From Flavobacterium fluviatile (GTDB lineage: Bacteria > Bacteroidota > Bacteroidia > Flavobacteriales > Flavobacteriaceae): a DNA stretch of 64,000 nt. Shown here piece after piece: positions 1 through 7,954 of the stretch. The notes below the pieces were generated by a model that did not search any database, was not told the DNA's origin, and was given only the letters and a program-made list of their open reading frames with translations. A program made the translations under genes and the position numbers. The stretch is from the NCBI RefSeq assembly GCF_010645065.1, contig NZ_JAADZW010000008.1, positions 119,480-183,479 on the forward strand. The letters are read 5' to 3'. Each line of letters starts with the position of its first letter. Position 1 is the stretch's first letter.

Positions 1-138
1 GAATTTCGTACAGACGGGGAATTTCGTACAGACGGGATTTCGTACAGACGGGAATTTCATACAGACGGGAATTTCATACAGACGGGAATTTCATACAGAC
101 GGGAATTTCGTACAGACGGGTTTGAAACCCGTCTGTAC
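1..138. repeat. Seven-copy 17-bp tandem repeat ending in a hairpin, upstream of trpE
   Basis: Seven head-to-tail copies of AATTTC(G/A)TACAGACGGG run from base 1 to 120. The first two have one extra G and the third lacks an A. The array is cut by the window edge, so it may be longer. The last copy forms an 11-bp perfect stem (110-120 with 128-138) around the loop at 121-127, so each unit is one arm of a palindrome that has been multiplied. It lies in the 5' leader or promoter region of trpE. No leader peptide or classical attenuator is visible. Its effect on trp expression is unknown. Confidence 0.9.
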
Positions 139-162
139 CTACCATTAACAAAAAATAAAAAA

Positions 163-1572
163 ATGAAAAAAATGAAAAATTTCACTCTTAATACGCACTA
201 TAAACAAATTCTGGCAGACACTATTACGCCGGTGAGCATTTATTTTAAAATCAGGGACAAATTCCCTAATAGCCTTTTACTGGAAAGTAGTGACTATCAC
301 GGAAATGACAATAGCTTCTCATACATCTGCTGCAACCCGATCGCCACTATTAAAATTGAAAACGAAATTATTACGAAAACTTTCCCTGACGGAGCAGCGG
401 AACAAATTTCAATTGATGCATCAACCAATATTCCGAAAGTAATACAGCAATTTTCGAGTCAGTTTAAATCCGAGAAAAACGATTTTAAGTTTATTAACAA
501 TGGTTTGTTCGGATATATTTCTTACGATGCTGTCCGTTATTTCGAAAAGGTAGAAATTGCAAAAAAGGATTCAGCAACCTTAATTCCGGATGTTTTTTAT
601 GCGGTTTACCAAAACATTATTGCCATCAATCATTTCAAAAACGAAGCGTATATTTTTTGCCATAGTGTTGACGGAAGAAACAATATTTCAGAAATCGAAC
701 AGCTATTGCAATCCCGAAATATTGCTTCTTATAAATTTACTAAAGAAGGCGAAGGTTTCTCGAACTTAACCGATGATGAATTTAAACACAATGTAGCCTT
801 AGCCAAAAAACACTGTTTCCGTGGAGACGTTTTTCAATTGGTTCTTTCGCGTCGTTTTACGCAAGGCTTCAAAGGCGATGAATTTAATGTGTACCGTGCT
901 TTAAGAAGCATCAACCCATCTCCGTATTTATTCTTTTTTGATTATGGGGATTTCAAAATATTTGGTTCTTCGCCTGAAGCCCAAATTATTGTAAAAAACA
1001 GAAAAGCCGAAATTCACCCTATAGCCGGAACTTTCAGAAGAACAGGAAATGATGAAAAAGATGCTGAACTGGCAAAAAAATTATCCGAAGATAAAAAAGA
1101 AAACAGCGAACACGTAATGCTGGTTGATCTGGCGAGAAACGATCTAAGCCGAAATGGTCATGATGTTAACGTAGAAAGATACAGAGAAGTTCAGTTTTTC
1201 TCACACGTTATACACCTTGTTTCAAAAGTTACGGGGCACTTACACGATAAAGCTACAACAATGCAGGTAGTTGCCGACACTTTTCCGGCAGGAACTTTAA
1301 GCGGCGCCCCAAAACACAGAGCGATGCAACTGATTGAAGACTACGAAAAAACAAATCGTAATTTCTACGGCGGTGCAATTGGCTTTATGGATTTTGAAGG
1401 CAATTTCAACCATGCGATTATGATTCGTACTTTTCTTTCAAAAAACCATCAGTTGCATTGTCAGGCCGGAGCAGGCATTGTAGCAAGTTCTGATGAAGAA
1501 AGTGAGATGCAGGAAGTTTACAATAAATTAAGGGCATTGAATACAGCTTTGGAAATGGCTGAAAGAATTTAA
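163..1572 (+). CDS. trpE: Anthranilate synthase component I
   Basis: Converts chorismate plus glutamine-derived ammonia to anthranilate, the first committed step of tryptophan synthesis, together with TrpG (2499-3065). The 469-residue length is normal. The N-terminal domain carries the LLES motif (residues 39-42) that binds feedback-inhibiting tryptophan in this family. The chorismate-binding C-terminal half (about 200-460) shows GSSPEAQ, PIAGTFRRTG, DLARNDLSR, GTLSGAPKHRA and QAGAGIVA. A second ATG lies at 172; the first is used here, and either gives a complete domain. It heads the trp operon and is followed after 3 bases by the tautomerase gene. Confidence 0.97.
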   Translation: MKKMKNFTLNTHYKQILADTITPVSIYFKIRDKFPNSLLLESSDYHGNDNSFSYICCNPIATIKIENEIITKTFPDGAAEQISIDASTNIPKVIQQFSSQFKSEKNDFKFINNGLFGYISYDAVRYFEKVEIAKKDSATLIPDVFYAVYQNIIAINHFKNEAYIFCHSVDGRNNISEIEQLLQSRNIASYKFTKEGEGFSNLTDDEFKHNVALAKKHCFRGDVFQLVLSRRFTQGFKGDEFNVYRALRSINPSPYLFFFDYGDFKIFGSSPEAQIIVKNRKAEIHPIAGTFRRTGNDEKDAELAKKLSEDKKENSEHVMLVDLARNDLSRNGHDVNVERYREVQFFSHVIHLVSKVTGHLHDKATTMQVVADTFPAGTLSGAPKHRAMQLIEDYEKTNRNFYGGAIGFMDFEGNFNHAIMIRTFLSKNHQLHCQAGAGIVASSDEESEMQEVYNKLRALNTALEMAERI

Positions 1573-1575
1573 AAA

Positions 1576-1965
1576 ATGGGACAAATTAAAATATTTGGTA
1601 TCCGAAAGGAACTTCATCCGATAAGGGAGAAAGTATCAGAAATTTTAAGCGAATGTATGTTTGAAGCATTTCAGTTTCCAAAAGAAAAAAAGGCACATCG
1701 TTTTATTTATATTGAAGAAGACAGCTTTTTTTATTTTGAAGGAAGAACAAGCAAACATACCATTATAGAAATTAGTTGTTTTGAAGGAAGGAGTATCGAA
1801 TCAAAAAAGAAATTATATCAGTTGATTTTTGAAAAATTTGAAACGCTGTTAAATATTACTCCCATGGATGTGGAGATTACACTATTTGAAACTCCAATGC
1901 ATAACTGGGGAATTCGCGGTAAAAGTGCTGATGAACTTATTTTAAATTATAAAATTAACGTATAA
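1576..1965 (+). CDS. Tautomerase family protein (Tautomerase_2-like)
   Basis: 129 residues resembling the longer, MIF/4-OT-fold tautomerases. Recognisable blocks are HRFIYIEEDSF, the TIIEISCFEGRS segment around residue 60 and the C-terminal FETPMHNWGIRGKSADEL. Substrate unknown. In this superfamily the residue exposed after Met removal is normally a catalytic proline; here the start reads MGQIKIFG, so position 2 is Gly. Either this subfamily works differently or catalysis is lost. It sits 3 bases after trpE and 5 bases before the next lipoprotein gene, so it is almost certainly cotranscribed with trp genes, but no role in tryptophan synthesis is known. Confidence 0.8.
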   Translation: MGQIKIFGIRKELHPIREKVSEILSECMFEAFQFPKEKKAHRFIYIEEDSFFYFEGRTSKHTIIEISCFEGRSIESKKKLYQLIFEKFETLLNITPMDVEITLFETPMHNWGIRGKSADELILNYKINV

Positions 1966-1970
1966 ATAAA

Positions 1971-2411
1971 ATGAAAAAATACATTTACTTTTTGGCTGTC
2001 ATGTTGCTTTCTGTTTCTTGCGAAAATTCAAAAACAATTCCGTTAACAGGAACCTGGCGCCTTATATCAGCAGAAACAACCGAAAATGATTCCACTTTTT
2101 CGACTTTCAATCCAAAGACAAAAATGATTAAAATTATAAATGAAACGCATTTTGCTTTTTTCAATCATGATTTAAAGAATGGTAAAGATTCAACAAATGC
2201 TGTATTCTTTGGCGGAGGTGGAAAATACACATTAAAAGACAGTATTTACACCGAAAACCTTGAATATTTCAATAACCGCCAATGGGAGAACAACCAGTTT
2301 GAATTTGTGGTAAAAATCCAAAATGACACCTTAATTCAGGAAGGAATCGAAAAATTAGAAAAATTAGGAATAAACCGGATTATCACTGAAAAATACGTTC
2401 GGGAAAAATAA
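1971..2411 (+). CDS. Small lipocalin-like lipoprotein
   Basis: 146 residues with a lipoprotein signal peptide: short positive N-terminus, hydrophobic core, and lipobox-type SVSC with the cysteine at about residue 17. The mature part begins with a TGTWRLISAE segment, typical of small lipocalin-like or META-like lipoproteins of Bacteroidetes, which form a beta barrel. It is probably anchored at the periplasmic face of a membrane. Function is unknown. The position, between trpE/tautomerase and trpG with only 5 bases upstream, makes it part of the trp transcript. A similar but frameshifted lipoprotein lies at the other end of the operon (8830-9185). Confidence 0.75.
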   Translation: MKKYIYFLAVMLLSVSCENSKTIPLTGTWRLISAETTENDSTFSTFNPKTKMIKIINETHFAFFNHDLKNGKDSTNAVFFGGGGKYTLKDSIYTENLEYFNNRQWENNQFEFVVKIQNDTLIQEGIEKLEKLGINRIITEKYVREK

Positions 2412-2420
2412 ATAAAAATT

Positions 2421-2490
2421 AGTTTCAGTTTTCAAGTTTCAGGCTTCAAGTTTGAAACGTGAAACAAAGAAAACCTGAAACCTGAAACAA
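2421..2490. repeat. Palindromic TTTCARG-heptad repeat, copy 1 (before trpG)
   Basis: The left half carries heptads of the type TTTCAAG/TTTCAGG and the right half the complementary CCTGAAA series, so the RNA would fold into a long hairpin. This is the first of four related elements, the others being in the gaps at 3073-3142, 3560-3618 and 4636-4710. Confidence 0.85.
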
Positions 2491-2498
2491 ATAAGATT

Positions 2499-3065
2499 AT
2501 GAAAAAGATTTTAGTTATAGACAATTATGATAGTTTCACTTACAACTTAGTACACTATCTGGAAGATTTAAAATGTGAAGTAACCGTTTACAGAAACGAT
2601 GAATTTGATATTGACGAAATTGCTTCTTTCGATAAAATATTACTTTCTCCAGGACCAGGAATCCCGGATGAAGCAGGTTTACTGAAAGATGTAATTCGTA
2701 AATATGCCCCAACAAAAAGCATTTTAGGTGTTTGCTTAGGACAGCAGGCTATTGGAGAAGTTTTTGGAGGAACACTTTCAAATCTTGATAAAGTTTACCA
2801 CGGTGTTGCTACAAATGTAAAAAAAGCAGTTACAGACGAATCATTATTTGAAGGTCTTGAAGATGAATTCGAAGTAGGCCGTTATCACTCCTGGGTGGTG
2901 AATGCCGACTTGCCTGAGGTTTTAGAAGCAACTTCATTTGAAGAAAATGGCCAGGTGATGTCCCTACGCCATAAAACATACGATGTCCGAGGCGTGCAAT
3001 TTCACCCGGAAAGTGTTTTAACACCTAACGGAAAAAGGATTTTAGAGAACTGGATTAAGGGTTAA
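2499..3065 (+). CDS. trpG: Anthranilate synthase component II (glutamine amidotransferase)
   Basis: Class I glutamine amidotransferase, 188 residues, supplying ammonia from glutamine to TrpE. Visible motifs are DNYDSFTYNLVHYL at the N-terminus, the oxyanion loop LSPGPGIPDEAG, the nucleophile elbow GVCLGQQAIGE with the catalytic Cys, and QFHPESVLTP with the catalytic His and Glu near the C-terminus. Everything expected is present. In some bacteria the same subunit also serves p-aminobenzoate synthase (PabA), but the location between trpE and trpD argues for the trp role. It is flanked on both sides by palindromic heptad repeats. Confidence 0.96.
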   Translation: MKKILVIDNYDSFTYNLVHYLEDLKCEVTVYRNDEFDIDEIASFDKILLSPGPGIPDEAGLLKDVIRKYAPTKSILGVCLGQQAIGEVFGGTLSNLDKVYHGVATNVKKAVTDESLFEGLEDEFEVGRYHSWVVNADLPEVLEATSFEENGQVMSLRHKTYDVRGVQFHPESVLTPNGKRILENWIKG

Positions 3066-3072
3066 TTATTTT

Positions 3073-3142
3073 TGTCTCAAGTTTCAGGTTTCAGGTTGCT
3101 TTAACGTGAAACTTGAAACTTGAAACCTGAAACCTGAAACAA
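3073..3142. repeat. Palindromic TTTCARG-heptad repeat, copy 2 (trpG to GNAT)
   Basis: The left arm has about three TTTCARG heptads and the right arm five complementary CYTGAAA heptads, separated by a short spacer around 3098-3106. Arm lengths differ between copies, as expected when 7-bp units are gained or lost by slippage. It fills the whole gap between trpG and the acetyltransferase gene. Confidence 0.88.
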
Positions 3143-3150
3143 ACGAAACA

Positions 3151-3558
3151 ATGAAAATAACTATATCAGAAACCAGACAAATCAACATCGAAGATATCTT
3201 GATTTTATACAAAGCCAATGAATGGAGTTCAGCCAGCAAACCAAATGAACTGTACAATGGCCTTTTAAATTCTGAAACTTTAGTGACTGCCTGGGAAGGG
3301 AAAAAGCTGGTTGGATTAGGGAACGCTATTTCAGATGGATTCTTAACCGTTTATTATCCGCATTTATTAGTGCTTCCGGAATATCAGGGAAAAGGAATCG
3401 GCAAATTGATTATGGATAAAATGCAGGAGAAATACAGTCACTTTCACATGCAGATGTTAACGGCCGACGGAAGAGCAGTTGATTTCTACAGAAAAAACGG
3501 TTTTGAAAGAGCCGGAAAAACAGAACCCATGTGGATTTATCAGGGTAATGAACATTAA
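3151..3558 (+). CDS. GNAT family N-acetyltransferase
   Basis: 135 residues of the GCN5-related acetyltransferase fold. The acetyl-CoA-binding motif A is visible as LLVLPEYQGKGIGKLIMDKM (R/Q-x-x-G-x-G type, about residues 69-88), followed by a motif-B-like AVDFYRKNGFERAG. The N-terminal YKANEWSSASKP segment resembles small stand-alone GNATs. The substrate cannot be read from the sequence. It lies between trpG and trpD, in the same direction and bounded on both sides by heptad repeats, so it is probably transcribed with the trp genes, but there is no evidence that it modifies a tryptophan intermediate. Confidence 0.88.
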   Translation: MKITISETRQINIEDILILYKANEWSSASKPNELYNGLLNSETLVTAWEGKKLVGLGNAISDGFLTVYYPHLLVLPEYQGKGIGKLIMDKMQEKYSHFHMQMLTADGRAVDFYRKNGFERAGKTEPMWIYQGNEH

Positions 3559-3559
3559 A

Positions 3560-3618
3560 AAAGTTTCAGGTTTCAATTTATAAGTTTCAAGTTCGCACCG
3601 AACCTGAAACTTGAAACA
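3560..3618. repeat. Palindromic TTTCARG-heptad repeat, copy 3 (GNAT to trpD)
   Basis: The left half (3561-3591) and right half (3600-3618, AACCTGAAACTTGAAAC) are complementary. This is the shortest of the four copies of this element in the trp operon. Confidence 0.82.
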
Positions 3619-3638
3619 AAAAAAACTAAAATAAAAAA

Positions 3639-4631
3639 ATGAAAACAATATTAAACAAATTAATCAATCACGAAGTGCTTACAAAAGAAGAGGCAAAAAA
3701 CGTATTGATTAATATTTCAAGCGGTCAATACAATCCAGGTCAGATTTCGGCTTTTTTGACCGTATTTATGATGCGAAGCATTACGATTGAAGAATTAATC
3801 GGTTTCAGGGAAGCACTTTCTGAATTGTGTATCCGTATTGACCTATCCGATTATAACACTATAGATTTGGTGGGTACCGGCGGGGATGGAAAAGATACTT
3901 TCAACATTTCGACTCTGGCATCATTTGTAACAGCCGGAGCCGGAATAAAAGTCACAAAGCATGGTAATTACGGGGTTTCATCCATTACAGGTTCAAGTAA
4001 TGTTATGGAAGCACTGGGAGTTAAATTTAGCAACGATCCCAGTTTCCTTGAAAAATGTGTAGATAAGGCGGGTATTTGTATTCTGCACGCACCCCTATTC
4101 CACCCTGCTATGAAACATGTTGGACCACTTCGTAAAGAACTGGCAGTCAGAACCATTTTTAACATCCTTGGTCCGCTAATAAATCCTTCTTTTCCGAAAA
4201 ATCAATTACTGGGAGTTTTCAATCTGGAATTGGCGAGAATGTATGCTTATCTCTATCAAAATACGGATAGTAATTTTACAATTGTACACGCATTGGATGG
4301 TTATGATGAAATCTCCTTGACAGGACCGACCAAAATAATTACACATAGCACAGAAGGTATGCTGAATCCGGAAGATTTTGGTGTTCAATTAATTAAACAA
4401 AGCGACATCAAAGGAGGTGAAACTGTTGCGGAATCGGCAGAAATTTTCACAAAAATCATTTCAGGAAACGGAACCGAAGCACAAAATAATGTTGTTTGTG
4501 CTAATGCCGGAATGGCGATTGCAACGGTTACAAAATGTCCTCCACTGGAAGGATTTGAACTGGCAAAAGAAAGTTTATTATCCGGAAAAGGATTAGTAGC
4601 TTTGAATAAATTACAAGAATTAAGTAAATAA
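3639..4631 (+). CDS. trpD: Anthranilate phosphoribosyltransferase
   Basis: Transfers the phosphoribosyl group of PRPP to anthranilate, the second step of the pathway. 330 residues, a normal length. Motifs: the PRPP/pyrophosphate-binding GTGGDGKDTFNISTLASF near residue 80, the KHGNYGVSS segment and SSNVMEALG, and the nucleoside-phosphorylase-like C-terminal domain with GPLINP. The N-terminal helical domain starts directly at the ATG. It is a separate gene here, not fused to trpG as in enterics. It is flanked by heptad repeats on both sides. Confidence 0.96.
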   Translation: MKTILNKLINHEVLTKEEAKNVLINISSGQYNPGQISAFLTVFMMRSITIEELIGFREALSELCIRIDLSDYNTIDLVGTGGDGKDTFNISTLASFVTAGAGIKVTKHGNYGVSSITGSSNVMEALGVKFSNDPSFLEKCVDKAGICILHAPLFHPAMKHVGPLRKELAVRTIFNILGPLINPSFPKNQLLGVFNLELARMYAYLYQNTDSNFTIVHALDGYDEISLTGPTKIITHSTEGMLNPEDFGVQLIKQSDIKGGETVAESAEIFTKIISGNGTEAQNNVVCANAGMAIATVTKCPPLEGFELAKESLLSGKGLVALNKLQELSK

Positions 4632-4635
4632 TTTT

Positions 4636-4710
4636 TTAGTTTCAAGTTTCAGGTTTCAGGTTTCAAGTTGTTGGAACGTGAAACTAAAAAAACTTGAAAC
4701 TTGAAACAAA
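4636..4710. repeat. Palindromic TTTCARG-heptad repeat, copy 4 (trpD to trpC)
   Basis: The left arm at 4638-4669 and the right arm at 4677-4707 are built from the same heptads in opposite orientation. The repeat runs into an in-frame TTG at 4701 that extends the trpC frame upstream; this is a reading of the repeat, not a likely start codon. Confidence 0.86.
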
Positions 4711-4718
4711 TAAAAATA

Positions 4719-5498
4719 ATGAACATCTTAGATAAAATCATAATAGACAAAAAAAGAGAAGTAATTCTAAAGAAATCAATTATTCCGGTTTCGCAATTAG
4801 AAGCTTCAGTATTCTTTCCAAAACATACTATTTCTCTTAGTCAGAAATTAAGAGAAAGCAACTCCGGAATTATCGCAGAACACAAACGCCGTTCACCTTC
4901 TAAATCAATCATCAATAACAATTTCACGGTTGAAGAAGTAGTTAAAGGCTACGAAGATGCCGGAGCCTGCGGAATTTCAGTTCTAACTGACGGAAAATAT
5001 TTTGGAGGTTCACTGGACGATTTACTTCTGGCAAGAGCTTCAGTAAATATTCCGCTTTTGCGAAAAGAATTTATTGTTGACGAATATCAAATTCTGGAAG
5101 CAAAATCCCATGGAGCCGATTTGATTCTGTTAATCGCAGCGGTTTTAACGCGTGAAGAAATCAAATCCCTATCTGAATTTGCAAAAAAATTAGGGTTAGA
5201 AGTTTTACTTGAAGTGCACAATTTGGAAGAACTGCAAAAATCGATTATGCCGAGTTTAGACATGATCGGGGTGAACAACAGAAACCTGAAAACATTCGAA
5301 GTAAGCCTGGATTTCAGCAAACAGCTGGCTTCTCAAATTCCGGATGAATTTGTAAAAGTTTCTGAAAGCGGGATTTCATCCTTAGAAGCAATTCAGGAAT
5401 TAAAGCCTTACGGTTACAAAGGCTTCTTAATTGGAGAAAACTTCATGAAAACTGATAATGCCGGACAGGCAGCAACAGAATTTATTAATAAACTATAA
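4719..5498 (+). CDS. trpC: Indole-3-glycerol-phosphate synthase
   Basis: Ring closure of the carboxyphenylamino-deoxyribulose phosphate to indole-3-glycerol phosphate, a TIM-barrel enzyme. The ATG at 4719 (MNILDKIIIDKK) is chosen; the longer TTG start at 4701 lies within the intergenic repeat and would add six residues not expected in the family. Motifs: IIAEHKRRSPSKS with the catalytic Lys, ISVLTDGKYFGGS, LLRKEFIVDEYQ, DLILLIAA, GVNNRNLKTF, SESGIS and FLIGENFM. It is a single-function gene with TrpF encoded separately downstream. Confidence 0.96.
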   Translation: MNILDKIIIDKKREVILKKSIIPVSQLEASVFFPKHTISLSQKLRESNSGIIAEHKRRSPSKSIINNNFTVEEVVKGYEDAGACGISVLTDGKYFGGSLDDLLLARASVNIPLLRKEFIVDEYQILEAKSHGADLILLIAAVLTREEIKSLSEFAKKLGLEVLLEVHNLEELQKSIMPSLDMIGVNNRNLKTFEVSLDFSKQLASQIPDEFVKVSESGISSLEAIQELKPYGYKGFLIGENFMKTDNAGQAATEFINKL

Positions 5499-5507
5499 AT
5501 TTAAGTT

Positions 5508-5655
5508 TGCCACTAATTACACAAATTTCCGCGAATTAATTTAGTATAATTCGAGTAATTCGTGGCAAAAAAATTAAAACAAAGCTTTGCGAACTTAGCG
5601 TTTTTAAGCACACTCAAAAGCAAAAAACCTTAGCGCACTTTGCGGTAAAACATAC
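5508..5655. repeat. Two imperfect palindromic repeats in the trpC-trpF gap
   Basis: The first, about 5508-5572, begins GCCACTAATTACACAAATTT and ends AATTCGTGGC, an imperfect palindrome of the same family as the cleaner copy at 17717-17874. The second, about 5580-5650, contains GCTTTGCGAACTTAGCG and the inverted, diverged TTAGCGCACTTTGCGG. Both types differ from the heptad repeats upstream. No gene is seen in this 163-base gap. Confidence 0.75.
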
Positions 5656-5661
5656 AACGAA

Positions 5662-6294
5662 ATGAAACTCAAAATATGCGGCATGAAATATCCTGAAAAT
5701 ATCCTCGAAGTAGGTGCACTCCTGCCCGATTATATGGGATTTATTTTCTGGGAAAAGTCCGCGAGATATTGCAACGAAAATGTACCCGAATTGGTCAAAA
5801 CCATCAAAAAAACGGGCGTTTTCGTTAATCAGAGTCAGGAAGAAATTCTGGAGAAAGTCGAAAAACACGATTTACAAGCCATTCAGTTACACGGAAATGA
5901 ATCGGTTGAATTTTGTTCAGAATTAAAAAAACAATTGCCAGAGAAAATCGAAATTATTAAAGTATTTTCGGCTGACGAAAATTTTGATTTTGAAATCATT
6001 AACCCTTTTGAAGATGTGTGCGATTACTTCCTGTTTGATACCAAAGGAAAATTACCGGGTGGAAACGGAACTACTTTCGACTGGAATATCTTAAAAAAAT
6101 ACAATTCGAAAAAGCCTTTCTTTTTAAGCGGTGGCATCGGAATGAATGAATTAAAAGCCATTGAAGAGATCTCAAAAACCAAATTACCTATTTATGCAGT
6201 CGATGTAAATAGTAAATTTGAGATTGAACCGGGGCTGAAAAATAAAAATCTATTAAGCAATTTTAAAAGCAAATTTGAAATTGTAAACATCTAA
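5662..6294 (+). CDS. trpF: Phosphoribosylanthranilate isomerase
   Basis: Isomerises phosphoribosylanthranilate to the deoxyribulose form. 210 residues, TIM barrel. Motifs: N-terminal LKICGMK with the catalytic Cys, GFIFWEKSARY, the FVNQ strand, QLHGNES, LFDTKG with GGNGTTFDW, LSGGIG, and VDVNSKFEIEPGLKN at the phosphate-binding end. In many homologues that last segment reads VDVSSGVE, so N-S-K-F is a mild variation. It ends 11 bases before trpB, so the two are likely cotranscribed and possibly translationally linked. Confidence 0.94.
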   Translation: MKLKICGMKYPENILEVGALLPDYMGFIFWEKSARYCNENVPELVKTIKKTGVFVNQSQEEILEKVEKHDLQAIQLHGNESVEFCSELKKQLPEKIEIIKVFSADENFDFEIINPFEDVCDYFLFDTKGKLPGGNGTTFDWNILKKYNSKKPFFLSGGIGMNELKAIEEISKTKLPIYAVDVNSKFEIEPGLKNKNLLSNFKSKFEIVNI

Positions 6295-6305
6295 AATTTA
6301 AAAAA

Positions 6306-7487
6306 ATGAATTTTAACGTTGACGAAAAAGGATATTACGGAGAATTTGGAGGAGCTTACATCCCTGAAATGCTGTATCCAAATGTAGAAGAATTACGCCA
6401 AAAGTATTTAAGTATCATGGACGAACCTGATTTTAAGGCAGAGTTCAACCAATTACTAAAAGATTATGTAGGACGACCTAGTCCGTTGTATTTTGCAAAA
6501 CGTTTGTCTGAAAAATACAATACCAAAGTTTATCTAAAAAGAGAAGATTTAAATCATACAGGGGCACACAAAGTAAATAACACAATCGGACAAATTTTAC
6601 TTGCGAAACGCTTAGGCAAAAAAAGAATCATTGCCGAAACCGGAGCGGGTCAGCACGGTGTGGCGACAGCAACAGTCTGCGCTTTGATGGGAATAGAATG
6701 TATTGTTTATATGGGCGAAATTGACATTGCACGTCAGGCTCCAAACGTAGCCCGTATGAAAATGCTGGGTGCAGAAGTCCGTCCGGCACTTTCAGGTTCC
6801 AGAACACTAAAAGACGCTACAAACGAGGCCATCCGTGACTGGATCAACAATCCGGTTGACACCCATTATATCATCGGTTCGGCAATTGGACCTCATCCTT
6901 ATCCGGATATGGTAACCCGTTTCCAGAGCATCATTTCTGAAGAAATCAAATGGCAGTTAAAAGAAAAAGAAGGCCGTGAAAATCCGGATTATGTAGTGGC
7001 TTGTATCGGTGGAGGAAGTAATGCTGCCGGAACCTATTATCACTTCCTGCACGAGCCAGAAGTTGGAATCATCGCTGTTGAAGCTGCCGGAAAAGGTGTT
7101 GACAGCGGACATAGTGCTGCAACCAGTAAATTAGGAAAAGTGGGGGTTATTCACGGTTGTAAAACCCTTTTGATGCAAACCGTTGACGGACAAATTACAG
7201 AACCGTACTCGATTTCTGCAGGATTGGATTATCCTGGCGTTGGCCCTATGCACGCACATTTGGCACAATCAGGGCGAGGCGAATTTTTCTCGGTTACCGA
7301 TGATGATGCGATGAATGCCGGTTTACAGCTTACTAAATTGGAAGGAATTATTCCGGCTATAGAAAGCGCTCACGCATTTGCGGTTTTAGATCAAAAGAAA
7401 TTCAAACCAACAGATGTTGTCGTAATCAGCCTTTCGGGCCGTGGTGATAAAGATTTAGATAATTACATTGATTATTTTAAATTGTAA
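6306..7487 (+). CDS. trpB: Tryptophan synthase beta chain
   Basis: PLP enzyme joining indole and serine to give tryptophan. 393 residues. Features: N-terminal GYYGEFGGAYIPEMLYP, the PLP lysine in KREDLNHTGAHKVNN, ETGAGQHGVATAT, the phosphate-binding GGGSNAAG, AVEAAGKGVDSGHSA, and C-terminal SGRGDKDLDN. This is the standard TrpB1 type that pairs with a TrpA; the partner gene is at 8058, after a gamma-glutamylcyclotransferase gene and two repeat elements. Confidence 0.97.
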   Translation: MNFNVDEKGYYGEFGGAYIPEMLYPNVEELRQKYLSIMDEPDFKAEFNQLLKDYVGRPSPLYFAKRLSEKYNTKVYLKREDLNHTGAHKVNNTIGQILLAKRLGKKRIIAETGAGQHGVATATVCALMGIECIVYMGEIDIARQAPNVARMKMLGAEVRPALSGSRTLKDATNEAIRDWINNPVDTHYIIGSAIGPHPYPDMVTRFQSIISEEIKWQLKEKEGRENPDYVVACIGGGSNAAGTYYHFLHEPEVGIIAVEAAGKGVDSGHSAATSKLGKVGVIHGCKTLLMQTVDGQITEPYSISAGLDYPGVGPMHAHLAQSGRGEFFSVTDDDAMNAGLQLTKLEGIIPAIESAHAFAVLDQKKFKPTDVVVISLSGRGDKDLDNYIDYFKL

Positions 7488-7504
7488 TAAAAATCGTAAT
7501 TTGG

Positions 7505-7590
7505 GCGTTCCCTACGGTCGGGCTGTCTGCTATATCTTTTTTATGGCAGAAAAAGCCATAAAAAAGGATGCCGCTCCCATCCCTAACGCT
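7505..7590. repeat. Dispersed GGGCTGTC-type palindromic repeat, copy A
   Basis: The sequence contains GGGCTGTCTGCTATATC, a hairpin formed by TTTTTTATGGC with GCCATAAAAAA (about 7538-7566), and GGATGCCGCTCCCATCCCT. A diverged copy in the opposite orientation occurs at 59230-59305. A 71-codon open frame across it (from 7468) is judged spurious. Confidence 0.82.
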
Positions 7591-7618
7591 AACAAAATAA
7601 CGAGAAAAATTAAGATTT

Positions 7619-7936
7619 ATGGAACAGATATTCTCCTACGGAACATTACAGTCAAAAGAAATTCAGATGCAGGTTTTCAATAAGCTGTTAACCGGAACAC
7701 CGGACCAATTAACAGGTTATAAGCTAAAAGACCTTCAGATAGAAGAAGAATTTGGAATTGAAGACTATTTTGTAGCAACGCCAAGTGATAATCCATCAGA
7801 TGAAGTTGACGGTATCGTTTACAGTATTTCCAGTGCTGATTTGGCAAAAGCGGATCAATTTGAATCTAATGCGTACAAAAGAGTCCAAATAACACTGAAG
7901 TCAGGAACTGTTGCATGGATTTACATTGAAAATTAA
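7619..7936 (+). CDS. Gamma-glutamylcyclotransferase (AIG2-like) family protein
   Basis: 105 residues. The N-terminal FSYGTLQSKEIQ is the conserved YGTL glycine loop of the GGCT/AIG2 fold, and DEVDGIVYSIS near residue 60 matches the strand that carries the catalytic acidic residue in this family (E/D-G-x-x-Y). Members release 5-oxoproline from gamma-glutamyl amines or dipeptides; the substrate here is unknown. It sits in the same direction between trpB and trpA, separated from each by a palindromic repeat, so it is probably on the trp transcript. Confidence 0.85.
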   Translation: MEQIFSYGTLQSKEIQMQVFNKLLTGTPDQLTGYKLKDLQIEEEFGIEDYFVATPSDNPSDEVDGIVYSISSADLAKADQFESNAYKRVQITLKSGTVAWIYIEN

Positions 7937-7954
7937 TCTGGAAAAACAGATTAA

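Noticed and set aside
1..138. CRISPR array at the window start
   Set aside because: The 17-bp units are contiguous without spacers, so it is a simple tandem repeat.
121..162. A trp leader peptide or attenuator before trpE
   Set aside because: No short Trp-rich reading frame and no antiterminator pair were seen; only the repeat hairpin is present.
7468..7683. 71-codon frame after trpB
   Set aside because: It runs through the GGGCTGTC-type repeat and into the GGCT start in another frame.
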